Source: CAMCTV01 sp964420985 (GTDB lineage: Bacteria; Bacteroidota; Bacteroidia; Flavobacteriales_D; Sanyastnellaceae). From it: a stretch of DNA of 64,000 bases. Position numbers and translations under genes: made by a program. Positions 1 through 8,066 of the stretch are shown here, piece after piece. Position 1 is the stretch's first letter, and each line of letters begins with the position of its first letter. Where the stretch lies: positions 1-64,000 of the forward strand of contig CAYQUT010000006.1 of assembly GCA_964420985.1 (NCBI GenBank), in the 5' to 3' direction. The notes beneath the pieces are model-generated. The model saw only the letters and a program-made list of their open reading frames with translations, was not told the DNA's origin and did not search any database.

Positions 1-1639
1 TAGAAGTGTTATTATTGTTTCCGCTGTTGTTATTGGTTGTCCCATTGTACAACGCGGTGATTTCATCTTGTGTAAGAGCGCGGTTGTAAATGGCGATGTC
101 GTCGAGTTGGCCATAGAAAAAATGAACGTAATCACTCACATATGAACCATCGTTCCATCGTGAGGCACCGAATTGCCAATCGGGTTCAAATGGGAAATTC
201 TGAGGGGTGTAATTAAAATTTGAATTATAAAAATCCTCATCAACCAAGTTTCCATTAATGAATATTTTTTGGATACCTGAACCATTTCGGGTAATCGAGA
301 TAAATTGCCATTGATTGTTTAAATAATTTTCTGAGGCACTTTGGGAGATATAATCAATATTGCCCTCACCGCAGTTATAAGAAATTCTTGTGGGGTTATT
401 GGCTATGATTAAATTACATAGGAATGCATCTTCGCAGCATGGTCCATCTCTTTTATAGTCACAAATCAACGTTCCTAAACTTGATCCATTCATATAACCA
501 GAATTGGTTTTAAACCAAATGTTGAATGTTACCTCGGAATTAGGACTCCCCAGATCTTGCATAATATTTCCGAGAGAAATTCGGTTGTCAATCCCATCAA
601 AACTATACGCACTATTTGCGTTCCCATTTCTATCTGTCGTCAAAGTTGCGCCATTAACTGTTCCATTATTCCCATTCCCACTCTCATCATTGGCGTTGCC
701 ATTGAAAGGATACCATGCTACCAATCCATTGGCGGGGAGATAAGAAGGGAAGGTGGCTTCTACTTCGTCGCAGATGCCATTGTTGTTGGCATCGTTGAGG
801 CAGGCGCCCGCGCAGTTCAAATAGGTTTGGGCAGGGAAGGTGCAAGAGCCATCGTCCTGGATGGCGGAGGCGTTGTAGTTGCAGGCGGTGCTGTTGGTGC
901 AGCCAGTGATGGTGGTTGTTCCATTGTACAACGTGGTAATTTCTTCTGGGGTTAAGGCGCGGTTGTAAATGGCGATGTCGTCGAGTTGACCATTTAAAAA
1001 GCCTGCATAATTATTACCTGGAGTTCTTTTTCCAAAAAAAAGATTATGATTGGAACTTAGAATCGATGAAGGAGTGATTCCCCCAGTCCATGAATTTTGT
1101 TGTTGATTGTCGATGTAAATTTGTCCGTTTCCAGAAGAAAATGTCGATACCACAAAATGCCATTGACCTGCATATCCTCCAAATACACATGCAGCGGCTG
1201 TCCCATTACCACCGTTAAAAGCCAAGTTTGAAATACAATTGGATGGCCTAGAATCAACGACAATTTCATATCCTTGCCCCAAATCATATCCGCCTTTGGA
1301 TATTCCTTTAATTTTCCCATCACAAACATCATTGAACTTAATCCAAAAACAGATAGAAAGCTGTGAGCCAGTGATATTGATTGATGGACTATTTATAACT
1401 TCTATGAAATTTGAAATTCCATCAAAACTATACGCAGCATTCGCGTTCCCATTCCTATCCGTCGTCAAAGTTGCACCATTAACCGTTCCATGATTTCCAT
1501 TTCCACTCTCATCATTGGCGTTACCATTAAACGGCCAATAACCGACCAATCCGTCTGTAGGGACATAGTCGGGGACTTGGGAAAAAAGGGAGGTGGTGAT
1601 GAGGAATGAAATGAAGAAGGAGAGTAGGACTTTTTTCAT
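1..1639 (-). CDS. Secreted LamG/concanavalin-like repeat protein (3' end beyond window)
   Basis: My own translation of the minus strand from the ATG at 1637-1639 stays open to the window edge (546 codons). It starts with a clear signal peptide (MKKVLLSFFISFLITTSLFS, then Q). Two similar modules follow, each opening with 'GLV..PFNGNANDESGNGN' and 'TTDRNGNAN.AYSFDG' and ending with 'GQLDDIAIYNRAL'. This is the Laminin_G_3 / concanavalin A-like fold, which generally binds glycans or cell-surface ligands. The two modules are joined by a Cys-rich linker of the kind common in secreted flavobacterial proteins (ACNYNASAIQDDGSC, then NNNGICDE). The protein is probably exported, and a T9SS sorting domain may lie beyond the window. 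Its precise function is unknown. The start is supported by the signal peptide and by a TACCTTTG box 20 nt upstream. Confidence 0.85.
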   Translation of the reverse strand, partial: MKKVLLSFFISFLITTSLFSQVPDYVPTDGLVGYWPFNGNANDESGNGNHGTVNGATLTTDRNGNANAAYSFDGISNFIEVINSPSINITGSQLSICFWIKFNDVCDGKIKGISKGGYDLGQGYEIVVDSRPSNCISNLAFNGGNGTAAACVFGGYAGQWHFVVSTFSSGNGQIYIDNQQQNSWTGGITPSSILSSNHNLFFGKRTPGNNYAGFLNGQLDDIAIYNRALTPEEITTLYNGTTTITGCTNSTACNYNASAIQDDGSCTFPAQTYLNCAGACLNDANNNGICDEVEATFPSYLPANGLVAWYPFNGNANDESGNGNNGTVNGATLTTDRNGNANSAYSFDGIDNRISLGNIMQDLGSPNSEVTFNIWFKTNSGYMNGSSLGTLICDYKRDGPCCEDAFLCNLIIANNPTRISYNCGEGNIDYISQSASENYLNNQWQFISITRNGSGIQKIFINGNLVDEDFYNSNFNYTPQNFPFEPDWQFGASRWNDGSYVSDYVHFFYGQLDDIAIYNRALTQDEITALYNGTTNNNSGNNNNTS

Positions 1640-1658
1640 GGTTTGGAAATTATTACAT

Positions 1659-1666
1659 CAAAGGTA
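1659..1666 (-). promoter_or_regulatory. -7 box of the LamG protein gene
   Basis: On the minus strand the sequence reads TACCTTTG, an exact match to the Bacteroidota -7 consensus TAnnTTTG, ending 19 nt before the ATG. No TTTG is seen at the -33 position, so the assignment rests on the -7 box alone. Confidence 0.45.
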
Positions 1667-1684
1667 TAAAAAATGTCATGAAAT

Positions 1685-1845
1685 AATTTCGCGCCCCTTT
1701 GCGAAGAACTTTGCGCCCCTTGCGTTAAATAAAAATTCAATAAACGCAGAGCTCGCCAAGAATGCGCGGAGTGCGCAAAGAGGTCACTTGAGAAAATTCT
1801 TCGCTCCCCTTGCGTTAAAATAAAATATTATAAACGCAAAGAGAT
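1685..1845. repeat. Imperfect intergenic repeats built on TTGCGTT / AACGCAA
   Basis: The space between the LamG gene and the dihydrouridine synthase holds two copies of a module (CCCCTTGCGTTAAA, about 15 A/T bases, TAAACGCA). Each can pair TTGCGTT with AACGCAA around an A/T loop. A separate arm reads GCGCAAAGAG. No convincing ORF is present; the 76-codon frame here runs through the repeats and lacks any protein signature. This looks like a dispersed intergenic repeat family. Whether it recurs elsewhere in the genome cannot be seen from this window. Confidence 0.5.
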
Positions 1846-1846
1846 A

Positions 1847-2824
1847 CTAGCTCCGCTCAATCTTGATTCGATCCAATCGCTCCAATATCTCTTCCAAATT
1901 ATTGGACGTCACCAACGCCATGCGGTCTTCTTTGAAGTGCGAAAAACCTTTGAAATAATTGGTATAGTGCCTGCGCATTTCCAAGATGCCCAACACCTCT
2001 CCCTTCCATTGTATGCTGAATTGCAAATGTTTCTTGCAGGTCTCTACGCGCTCATCTATCGTTGGCGGTGCCAACTTTTCTCCTGTGGCCAAATAGTGTT
2101 TGATTTCCCTGAAGATCCAAGGATACCCAATGCTGGCGCGACCGATCATGATTCCATCCACACCATATTTGTTTTTGTATTCCAAGGCCTTTTCCGGACT
2201 GTCAATGTCTCCATTGCCAAAAATGGGAATTTGAATGCGTGGATTCTCTTTCACTTTGGCAATCAAACTCCAATCGGCCTCGCCCTTGTACATCTGAACT
2301 CGTGTGCGACCATGAATGGTTAGGGCCTTGATGCCAATGTCCTGCAACCGCTCTGCCACTTGTTCAATGTTCTTTGAACTATCATCCCATCCCAATCTGG
2401 TTTTTACGGTAACAGGTAGGGTAGTGGCCTTGACAATGGCTTCAGTCATGCGCACCATCTTATCGATGTCCTTTAAAATACCGGCCCCAGCGCCTTTGCA
2501 AGCCACTTTCATCACCGGACATCCGTAATTGATGTCCAACAAATCGGGATTGGTTTGTTCAATGATCTTGGCGCATTGTACCATCGTGTCTATCTCACTT
2601 CCAAATATTTGAACCCCTATAGGGCGCTCGTATTCAAAGATGTCCAACTTCATTTTACTCTTGGCCGCATCACGGATCAATCCTTCACTGCTGATGAATT
2701 CTGTATACATCATGTCCGCTCCATTCTCCTTGCACACCAATCTAAACGGAGGGTCACTCACATCCTCCATGGGCGCCAACAATAGCGGGAAATCAGGAAG
2801 CTCTATTTGATCAATTTTCACCAT
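1847..2824 (-). CDS. dusB: tRNA-dihydrouridine synthase (DusB-like)
   Basis: FMN-dependent enzyme that reduces uridine to dihydrouridine in the tRNA D-loop. The 325-residue TIM-barrel protein has the FMN-binding start LLLAPMEDVSDPPF (14-27), catalytic Cys102 in NYGCPVMKV, and VKTRLGWDD (140-148). It also has the phosphate-binding HGRTR (171-175), FGNGDI and GIMIGRA motifs. The frame is open to a TTG at 2860, but those 12 extra codons are the groL terminator hairpin. ATG 2822-2824 (MVKIDQIELPDF) is therefore taken as the start. The gene follows groL on the same strand, with its ATG directly after the terminator U-tract. No separate promoter is visible, so expression may depend on read-through. 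Confidence 0.9.
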   Translation of the reverse strand: MVKIDQIELPDFPLLLAPMEDVSDPPFRLVCKENGADMMYTEFISSEGLIRDAAKSKMKLDIFEYERPIGVQIFGSEIDTMVQCAKIIEQTNPDLLDINYGCPVMKVACKGAGAGILKDIDKMVRMTEAIVKATTLPVTVKTRLGWDDSSKNIEQVAERLQDIGIKALTIHGRTRVQMYKGEADWSLIAKVKENPRIQIPIFGNGDIDSPEKALEYKNKYGVDGIMIGRASIGYPWIFREIKHYLATGEKLAPPTIDERVETCKKHLQFSIQWKGEVLGILEMRRHYTNYFKGFSHFKEDRMALVTSNNLEEILERLDRIKIERS

Positions 2825-2856
2825 AAAAAAAGCCGCCTCCCTTTCGGAAAGCGGCT
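2825..2856 (-). terminator. Rho-independent terminator of groS-groL
   Basis: On the minus strand an 11-bp stem (AGCCGCTTTCC / GGGAGGCGGCT, two G-U pairs) closes a GAAA loop and is followed by six T. It lies 28 nt after the groL stop and its U-tract abuts the dus ATG. Confidence 0.85.
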
Positions 2857-2883
2857 GCAAGTTAAAAACAAATCGGCGATGGC

Positions 2884-4515
2884 TTACATCATTCCACCCA
2901 TTCCTCCTCCGGGCATGGCTGGCATGGCTGGAGCGTCTTCTTTGATATCAGAGATGACACACTCTGTCGTTAACAACATTCCAGCAATGGATGATGCATT
3001 TTCAAGAGCAACTCGAACCACCTTGGTAGGATCAATCACTCCGCTGCTCAACAAGTTTTCAAACTTCTCTGTGCGGGCGTTGTATCCAAAGTCATCTTTT
3101 CCTTCTCTCACTTTTTGAACAATCACCGCTCCTTCGCCACCGGCATTGGCAACGATTTGACGCAATGGCTCTTCAATGGCGCGCTTGATGATGGCTACAC
3201 CGGTTGTCTCATCTTCATTATCTCCTTTTAATCCTTCCAACGCGGCGCTGGCGCGAATCAAAGCAGTTCCTCCACCAGGAACGATACCTTCAGCCACTGC
3301 AGCGCGTGTTGCATGCAATGCATCGTCTACGCGATCTTTCTTTTCTTTCATTTCCACCTCAGTGGCAGCACCAACATACAACACCGCAACACCGCCAGCC
3401 AATTTGGCCAAACGCTCTTGCAATTTTTCACGATCGTAATCGGATGTTGTTTTTTCAATTTGCGCTTTGATTTCACTCACACGGGCTTGGATTGCCTCTG
3501 AGCTTCCTGCTCCATTCACGATGGTGGTGTTGTCTTTGTCTATGGTGATTTTTTCCGCTCTTCCCAAATCTTCTAAAGCAGTAGCATCCAATTTTAACCC
3601 CATTTCTTCACTGATAACAGTACCTCCAGTCAAAATAGCGATGTCTTGCAACATGGCCTTTCTGCGGTCTCCAAAACCTGGCGCTTTTACTGCTGCGATG
3701 CGCAATGCACCACGCATCTTGTTCACTACCAAAGTGGCCAATGCTTCTCCATCCACGTCTTCCGCGATGATCAACAATGGCTTGCCTGTTTGAACCGTTT
3801 TTTCCAATACTGGAAGCAATTCCTTCATGTTGGAAATCTTCTTGTCGTAGATCAAAATGTAAGCGTTCTCCAATTCAGCTTCCATTGCTTCTGCGTTGGT
3901 TACAAAATAAGGTGACAAGTAACCGCGATCAAACTGCATTCCTTCTACGGTCTTCACTTCAGTCTCCGTTCCTTTGGCTTCCTCAACGGTGATGACACCT
4001 TCGATACCCACTTTGGCCATTGCATCTGCAATCAAAGTACCCACGCTCTCATCATTGTTGGCGGAGATAGTGGCAACTTGCTTGATTTTGTTGTTGTCTG
4101 AACCAACTTCTTTCGAAATCTCTTTCAAAGAAGCAACCACGGCTGCAACGGCTTTGTCCATGCCACGCTTCAAGTCCATTGGATTGGCACCTGAGGCAAC
4201 GTTTTTAAGACCTGTACCCACGATGGCTTGAGCAAGCACTGTGGCGGTTGTGGTTCCGTCTCCAGCGATGTCAGCAGTTTTGCTGGCCACCTCTTTCAAC
4301 ATTTGGGCACCCATGTTTTCAATGGCGTCCTTTAATTCAATTTCTTTGGCCACAGACACACCATCTTTGGTGACGTGGGGTGCGCCAAATTTTTTATCGA
4401 TAACAACATTGCGACCTTTTGGGCCCAATGTCACTTTTACTGCGTTGGCCAATGCATCAACACCGGCTTTTAATTTCTCTCTCGCAGCTACATCAAATGT
4501 GATTTCTTTTGCCAT
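2884..4515 (-). CDS. groL: Chaperonin GroEL (60 kDa)
   Basis: ATP-dependent chaperonin that forms double heptameric rings and folds cytosolic proteins together with GroES. Its 543 residues match the usual GroEL length. Visible signatures are the N-terminal MAKEITFDVAAREKL, the ATP-binding GPKGRNV (31-37) and GDGTTTATVLA (85-95), and the classic chaperonin signature AAVAEGIVPGGG. It ends with a GGM-type tail (MPGGGMGGMM). The gene follows groS by 12 nt in the standard groS-groL order and is closed by the hairpin at 2825-2856. Heat-shock control is expected for the family, but no CIRCE element is present. Confidence 0.99.
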   Translation of the reverse strand: MAKEITFDVAAREKLKAGVDALANAVKVTLGPKGRNVVIDKKFGAPHVTKDGVSVAKEIELKDAIENMGAQMLKEVASKTADIAGDGTTTATVLAQAIVGTGLKNVASGANPMDLKRGMDKAVAAVVASLKEISKEVGSDNNKIKQVATISANNDESVGTLIADAMAKVGIEGVITVEEAKGTETEVKTVEGMQFDRGYLSPYFVTNAEAMEAELENAYILIYDKKISNMKELLPVLEKTVQTGKPLLIIAEDVDGEALATLVVNKMRGALRIAAVKAPGFGDRRKAMLQDIAILTGGTVISEEMGLKLDATALEDLGRAEKITIDKDNTTIVNGAGSSEAIQARVSEIKAQIEKTTSDYDREKLQERLAKLAGGVAVLYVGAATEVEMKEKKDRVDDALHATRAAVAEGIVPGGGTALIRASAALEGLKGDNEDETTGVAIIKRAIEEPLRQIVANAGGEGAVIVQKVREGKDDFGYNARTEKFENLLSSGVIDPTKVVRVALENASSIAGMLLTTECVISDIKEDAPAMPAMPGGGMGGMM

Positions 4516-4527
4516 GTTTTTGTTGGT

Positions 4528-4803
4528 TTAAATGATTGCTAAAATATCTGATTCACGCATGATAAGGTAGTCCTTACCATCCAATGAAATTTCTGTTCCT
4601 GAGTACTTACCATAAAGCACAGCGTCTCCAACGGATACGGTCATGGGCTCGTCTTTTTTACCATTTCCTACCGCAACTACGGTTCCACGTTGTGGCTTCT
4701 CTTTGGCAGTATCAGGAATAATGATACCACTGGCTGTTGTGGTTTCTGCTTGCGCGGGCTCAACCAACACGCGATCTGCAATGGGTTTTACGTTAACTGA
4801 CAT
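4528..4803 (-). CDS. groS: Co-chaperonin GroES (10 kDa)
   Basis: Heptameric lid of the GroEL cage. Its 91 residues match the family length. The N-terminal PIADRVLVEPAQAE, the mobile-loop segment ETTTASGIIIPDTAKEKPQ and the following GTVVAVGNGK are diagnostic. It is the first gene of groS-groL. Upstream (4804-4900) there is no CIRCE inverted repeat and no TAnnTTTG box. A sigma-54-like element is present instead at 4836-4851. Confidence 0.99.
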   Translation of the reverse strand: MSVNVKPIADRVLVEPAQAETTTASGIIIPDTAKEKPQRGTVVAVGNGKKDEPMTVSVGDAVLYGKYSGTEISLDGKDYLIMRESDILAII

Positions 4804-4835
4804 AATACTTTATTTTAATAATTTGATTTTCGCTT

Positions 4836-4851
4836 AGCATCTGTTGTGCCA
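4836..4851 (-). promoter_or_regulatory. Sigma-54-like -24/-12 element upstream of groS
   Basis: The minus strand reads TGGCACAACAGATGCT. GG and GC are separated by exactly 10 nt, as in the sigma-54 consensus TGGCACG-N4-TTGCW. Transcription would start about 20 nt before the groS ATG. A sigma-54 activator gene lies 2 kb upstream on the same strand. One short match can arise by chance, so this remains a candidate. Confidence 0.35.
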
Positions 4852-4896
4852 TTGTCTTTTTTGCTTTTTCAGCGCGAAAAAATGGCAGGGATAAAA

Positions 4897-4931
4897 TAAA
4901 AAATGTCAGTGTGTGCGACACGCTGACATTT
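4897..4931 (-). terminator. Terminator of the miaB-secG operon
   Basis: The minus strand forms TGTCAG-C-GTGT / ACAC-AC-TGACA around a short CGC loop, followed by TTTTTTATTTTAT. It lies 26 nt after the secG stop and separates that operon from groS-groL. Confidence 0.85.
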
Positions 4932-4956
4932 TCAAATGGGTTTATGATTAATCCGA

Positions 4957-5241
4957 TTAGGGCTGTTGTCCTTCTGCAGGAGCCTCTTGCTCAATGGCTG
5001 GATCTTCGTTTTCAAATTTGGTGCTGGCACTGAAACTAGCACTCAACATGCACAAAACGAAAAGAGCAATCACCAAATACCAAGTTGCTTTTTCTAAAAA
5101 GTCAGCGGTTTGCTGAACACCACCTACTTGAGTGGCTTGAAATCCTGTTGTTAATCCGCCACCTTTGGGATTTTGAATCAATACGACCAAAGCGAGCAAT
5201 AGGGCTACGATAACGGTGATGATAATAATTGCGTTTTCCAT
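4957..5241 (-). CDS. secG: Protein translocase subunit SecG
   Basis: Small inner-membrane subunit of the SecYEG channel. Its 94 residues show two hydrophobic helices (about 4-21 and 54-70). These flank the conserved loop LIQNPKGGGLTTGF and the TADFLEKATW segment typical of Bacteroidota SecG. A short acidic, Pro/Gln-rich tail follows. The gene starts 4 nt after the TPR protein gene and is the last gene of the operon before a terminator. Association of secG with an LptE-like lipoprotein and a TPR protein suggests a conserved envelope-biogenesis cluster. Confidence 0.95.
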   Translation of the reverse strand: MENAIIIITVIVALLLALVVLIQNPKGGGLTTGFQATQVGGVQQTADFLEKATWYLVIALFVLCMLSASFSASTKFENEDPAIEQEAPAEGQQP

Positions 5242-5245
5242 GCTA

Positions 5246-6319
5246 TTAATTTTTCTTGTTCAAATTTTTTAATTGCGTTGCAAAGTAAATGCTTTTTTCT
5301 GGATATAGCTCAATTAGTTTTTTATATGCTTTCCTTGCCTTGTCCAATTTACCTTGTTTCATATATAACTTGGCCATTGTTTCAGTGACCAAATTGAGGT
5401 CTTCTTCTAAACTTTCTTTGGCCATGTTGCCGGCTACGTATTCTATCGCTTTTCCGCGATTTATCTGTGGTTCGGTTTGTATAAACCTTTCAATCACATC
5501 CTCTTTTTTATGACTATTTGGAGTTGCTTCGGTCTTTTGACCTTGCGATTCACTCTCCTCAATGGGTTGTCCCAATGATGCGGCAATAAAATTTAAAAAG
5601 GAATCTCCGTAATCGGCTTTTTCGGTGGATGGTGCAGGAGATTGGGGTTCCTGCATTGGGATTTCTTTTTCAGAAACTTCCAATTCAATGCTGGAGCTGA
5701 TGGCTTTGTTCAAAATGTCTTGGCCCAATTCGCCCAATTCAGCCAAATCAACGCTATCAGGGTATTCTTCCGGTTGACTTATTTCAGTTGATTCTTGGAA
5801 ACCTGAGGAACTAACTTCAGACGGTTTTTCATCGACCTCAATGTTTGTGGTGATTTCTGTTTTTGCCGCCTCTTTATTTTCGAGTGAAATACTCCAATCG
5901 CCCCATTCCTCTTCATCTGGAGCAACAACAGCGGAGTTGGGCAGTTCTTCTTCCAAAAAAATATCTACCCAATCGGTGAGTGAAGTTGGAGCGGGGTGTG
6001 CTTCTGCTGTCTCTGTTTTCTCGATGGGAGTATACTCAATCTTCGAATTTACCGAAGGTTCATGAGAAGAGTGTACCATTTCATACAGCCAACCCCTGTC
6101 ATGTGTGGTAATGGCTGCGCGGTGCAAATGGTGGGGATATTCGGATAACCCTTGTTCCTTGGCATGAACCGCTTTTAAGGTATGCAAGCTGCCAAACCAA
6201 GGAAACTCCGTCAACCATTGATTCAACAGCGTCATCTCCTCCCCACCCAATGTGTGCGGATTCAAAAGCCATTGCTCGATGACCTCTTTTGGGTTGTTGT
6301 ATTTACCAATTTCCGACAC
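5246..6319 (-). CDS. TPR-containing protein of the lptE-secG cluster
   Basis: 357 residues. The N-terminal 100 residues are globular (WLLNPHTLGGEEMTLLNQWL, 17-36). The middle (about 110-270) is acidic, rich in Glu, Ser and Pro, and probably disordered. The C-terminal 90 residues contain at least one clear tetratricopeptide repeat (METMAKLYMKQGKLDKA-like helices ending in YPEKSIYFATQL). No signal peptide is seen, so it is probably cytoplasmic. The start is GTG at 6317-6319, overlapping the end of the lptE-like gene by 17 nt, which implies translational coupling. I recognise it as a conserved hypothetical of Bacteroidota; its function is unknown. Confidence 0.8.
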   Translation of the reverse strand: MSEIGKYNNPKEVIEQWLLNPHTLGGEEMTLLNQWLTEFPWFGSLHTLKAVHAKEQGLSEYPHHLHRAAITTHDRGWLYEMVHSSHEPSVNSKIEYTPIEKTETAEAHPAPTSLTDWVDIFLEEELPNSAVVAPDEEEWGDWSISLENKEAAKTEITTNIEVDEKPSEVSSSGFQESTEISQPEEYPDSVDLAELGELGQDILNKAISSSIELEVSEKEIPMQEPQSPAPSTEKADYGDSFLNFIAASLGQPIEESESQGQKTEATPNSHKKEDVIERFIQTEPQINRGKAIEYVAGNMAKESLEEDLNLVTETMAKLYMKQGKLDKARKAYKKLIELYPEKSIYFATQLKNLNKKN

Positions 6320-6806
6320 TCGCGTTGTAAATTTCTTGAATCAATTGATCATTGATGTTGTTCCACAATTCTTCTTGAACACTAAATAAATCCTGACCAG
6401 CAGGGAAGTCCGCATACTTGGTGAAGTTTTTTTCAAAGTTCAATTCTTTTTCTAATTGATTGGTGTACTTGATTCGAACAGTGATGGACAATCGGGTCAA
6501 TGATGCTATTTCATTTCCTTGGGCGGCTATGGGAGAAAGGTTGTAATCGACAATGCTTCCCTCGTAGACCAAATCGCCATTGGTAGTGACCAACTGCAAA
6601 GGACTTTGTGCCAATAAATAATCTTTCAATCCCTCTGTTAATTGCTGCGCGTAAACGGGACTAGCCAGCGCGGTTTGCGGTCTGAGATAACTGACTTGAA
6701 AGTTATTGGCTCCGCTGAATTGGCCCCCAGTAAAGGAGTAATTGACTTGACAAGCTGAGAGCAGCAAAGCAAATAATAAAGTTGCTATGTAGGTCAACTT
6801 ACTCAT
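6303..6806 (-). CDS. lptE: LptE-like outer-membrane lipoprotein
   Basis: 167-residue lipoprotein with a lipobox ending at Cys19 (FALLLSAC) and the opening segment VNYSFTGGQFSGANNFQV. This is typical of Bacteroidota LptE-type proteins, which plug the LptD barrel and help insert lipopolysaccharide into the outer membrane. The body carries the expected mix of beta strands (LVTTNGDLVYEGSI.DY, RLSITVRIKYTN) and a final helix (QEELWNNINDQLIQEIYN). It overlaps the sigma-54 regulator upstream by 4 nt and the TPR gene downstream by 17 nt. Assignment rests on size, topology and context; sequence conservation of LptE is low. Confidence 0.75.
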   Translation of the reverse strand: MSKLTYIATLLFALLLSACQVNYSFTGGQFSGANNFQVSYLRPQTALASPVYAQQLTEGLKDYLLAQSPLQLVTTNGDLVYEGSIVDYNLSPIAAQGNEIASLTRLSITVRIKYTNQLEKELNFEKNFTKYADFPAGQDLFSVQEELWNNINDQLIQEIYNASVGNW

Positions 6807-8065
6807 AGATTTTGCAAGTCAAATTCTTTGATTTTACGGTACAACGTTCTTTCTGATATTCCCAATTCCTTGGCGGCATTTCTTCGGCGATTTTTGTGCT
6901 TTAGTAACGCTTTTTTAATCATTTCTTTCTCCGTGTCCAAAAGCGATAGGCTTTCTTCTACTACCTCATGGTGCATGGGGTGGTTGACAATCATCGGGCT
7001 GTGACTGTTCCCTGTTTTTACAGTGATAACGGGGCTACTGGATTCAAAGTGGTCAAAAGTTTCTCCATCATCAGGAACAGCATCTTGGAAAAGTCGTTGA
7101 AACAAGGCCACACTTTCTGGATTTTCCATCCAATGATTGCCCGATTGAACCATGTTCAACACCAATTTTTTTACGTCTGTGATTTCGTTTTTCATATCAA
7201 ACAAAATCTTGTACAACATTTCCTTTTCTTGGAAATCGCTGTTTTGGTGGTTGTCTTTTCTGACAATACCCGCGGCATTCATTCCTCCATCAGGTAGGTA
7301 GGCGTGAAGGGTTTCTGGCGTGACGTATCGATTGGTTTCCAGCAAACTGATTTGCTCAGTGATATTTTTAAGTTGACGAATATTTCCAGGCCAGTAATAC
7401 TGCAACATCAAATGCTCACTCTCGGGTGATAGTTGGAGCAAGGGCACATTGTATTTTTCAGAAAAATCAGCGGCAAATTTTTTGAACAATAAAATAATGT
7501 CATTGCCTCTGTCGCGCAGAGCCGGCATGGCAATGGGTACTTGATTTAAACGATAAAAAAGATCTTCCCGGAATTTCCCACTTTGAATGGCCTTGACGAA
7601 ATCCACATTGGTGGCGGCCACAACCCTAACATTGGTTTTCTGAACCTTGGAAGATCCTACTCGAATGTATTCTCCTGTTTCCAAAACACGCAGCAAGCGC
7701 ACTTGTGTGCTGTGGGGCAATTCAGCAACCTCATCCAAAAAGATGGTACCGTTATTGGCTTCTTCAAAATATCCTTTGCGCGACTCATGCGCTCCTGTGA
7801 ATGATCCTTTTTCGTGACCAAACAATTCAGAGTCAATGGTGCCCTCGGGAATAGCACCGCAGTTGACGGCGATGTAGGCGCCATGCTTTCTGCTGCTCAG
7901 GTGATGAATGATTTTTGGAATATTTTCCTTTCCCACACCGCTCTCTCCATTGATCAAAACTGAGATATTGGTGGGTGCTACGTGCGTGGCTATTTCTAGC
8001 GCGCGAACAAGCAAAGGAGATTGTCCTATAATACCAAATCTTTGTTTGATGCTGTTCAGTTCCAT
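6803..8065 (-). CDS. Sigma-54-dependent transcriptional activator (AAA+ and Fis-type HTH)
   Basis: 420-residue enhancer-binding protein that starts directly with the AAA+ domain and has no receiver or sensor domain. Walker A is GESGVGKE (40-47) and Walker B is GTIFLDE (106-112). The sigma-54 contact loop reads GSFTGA (87-92), where most relatives have GAFTGA. The arginine-finger region is FREDLFYRLNQVP. The C-terminal Fis-type helix-turn-helix (about 375-418) reads RRRNAAKELGISERTLYRKI. Lacking an input domain, it may be controlled by abundance or a partner. It lies between miaB (1-nt gap) and the lptE-like gene (4-nt overlap), so it is co-transcribed with envelope genes. Confidence 0.92.
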   Translation of the reverse strand: MELNSIKQRFGIIGQSPLLVRALEIATHVAPTNISVLINGESGVGKENIPKIIHHLSSRKHGAYIAVNCGAIPEGTIDSELFGHEKGSFTGAHESRKGYFEEANNGTIFLDEVAELPHSTQVRLLRVLETGEYIRVGSSKVQKTNVRVVAATNVDFVKAIQSGKFREDLFYRLNQVPIAMPALRDRGNDIILLFKKFAADFSEKYNVPLLQLSPESEHLMLQYYWPGNIRQLKNITEQISLLETNRYVTPETLHAYLPDGGMNAAGIVRKDNHQNSDFQEKEMLYKILFDMKNEITDVKKLVLNMVQSGNHWMENPESVALFQRLFQDAVPDDGETFDHFESSSPVITVKTGNSHSPMIVNHPMHHEVVEESLSLLDTEKEMIKKALLKHKNRRRNAAKELGISERTLYRKIKEFDLQNL

Positions 8066-8066
8066 G

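Noticed and set aside
557..955. Plus-strand Gly/Ala/Val-rich ORF of 132 codons
   Set aside because: It is the antisense shadow of the LamG protein linker; the minus-strand frame has clear domain motifs.
4804..4900. CIRCE element for HrcA upstream of groS
   Set aside because: No TTAGCACTC-N9-GAGTGCTAA or close variant is present.
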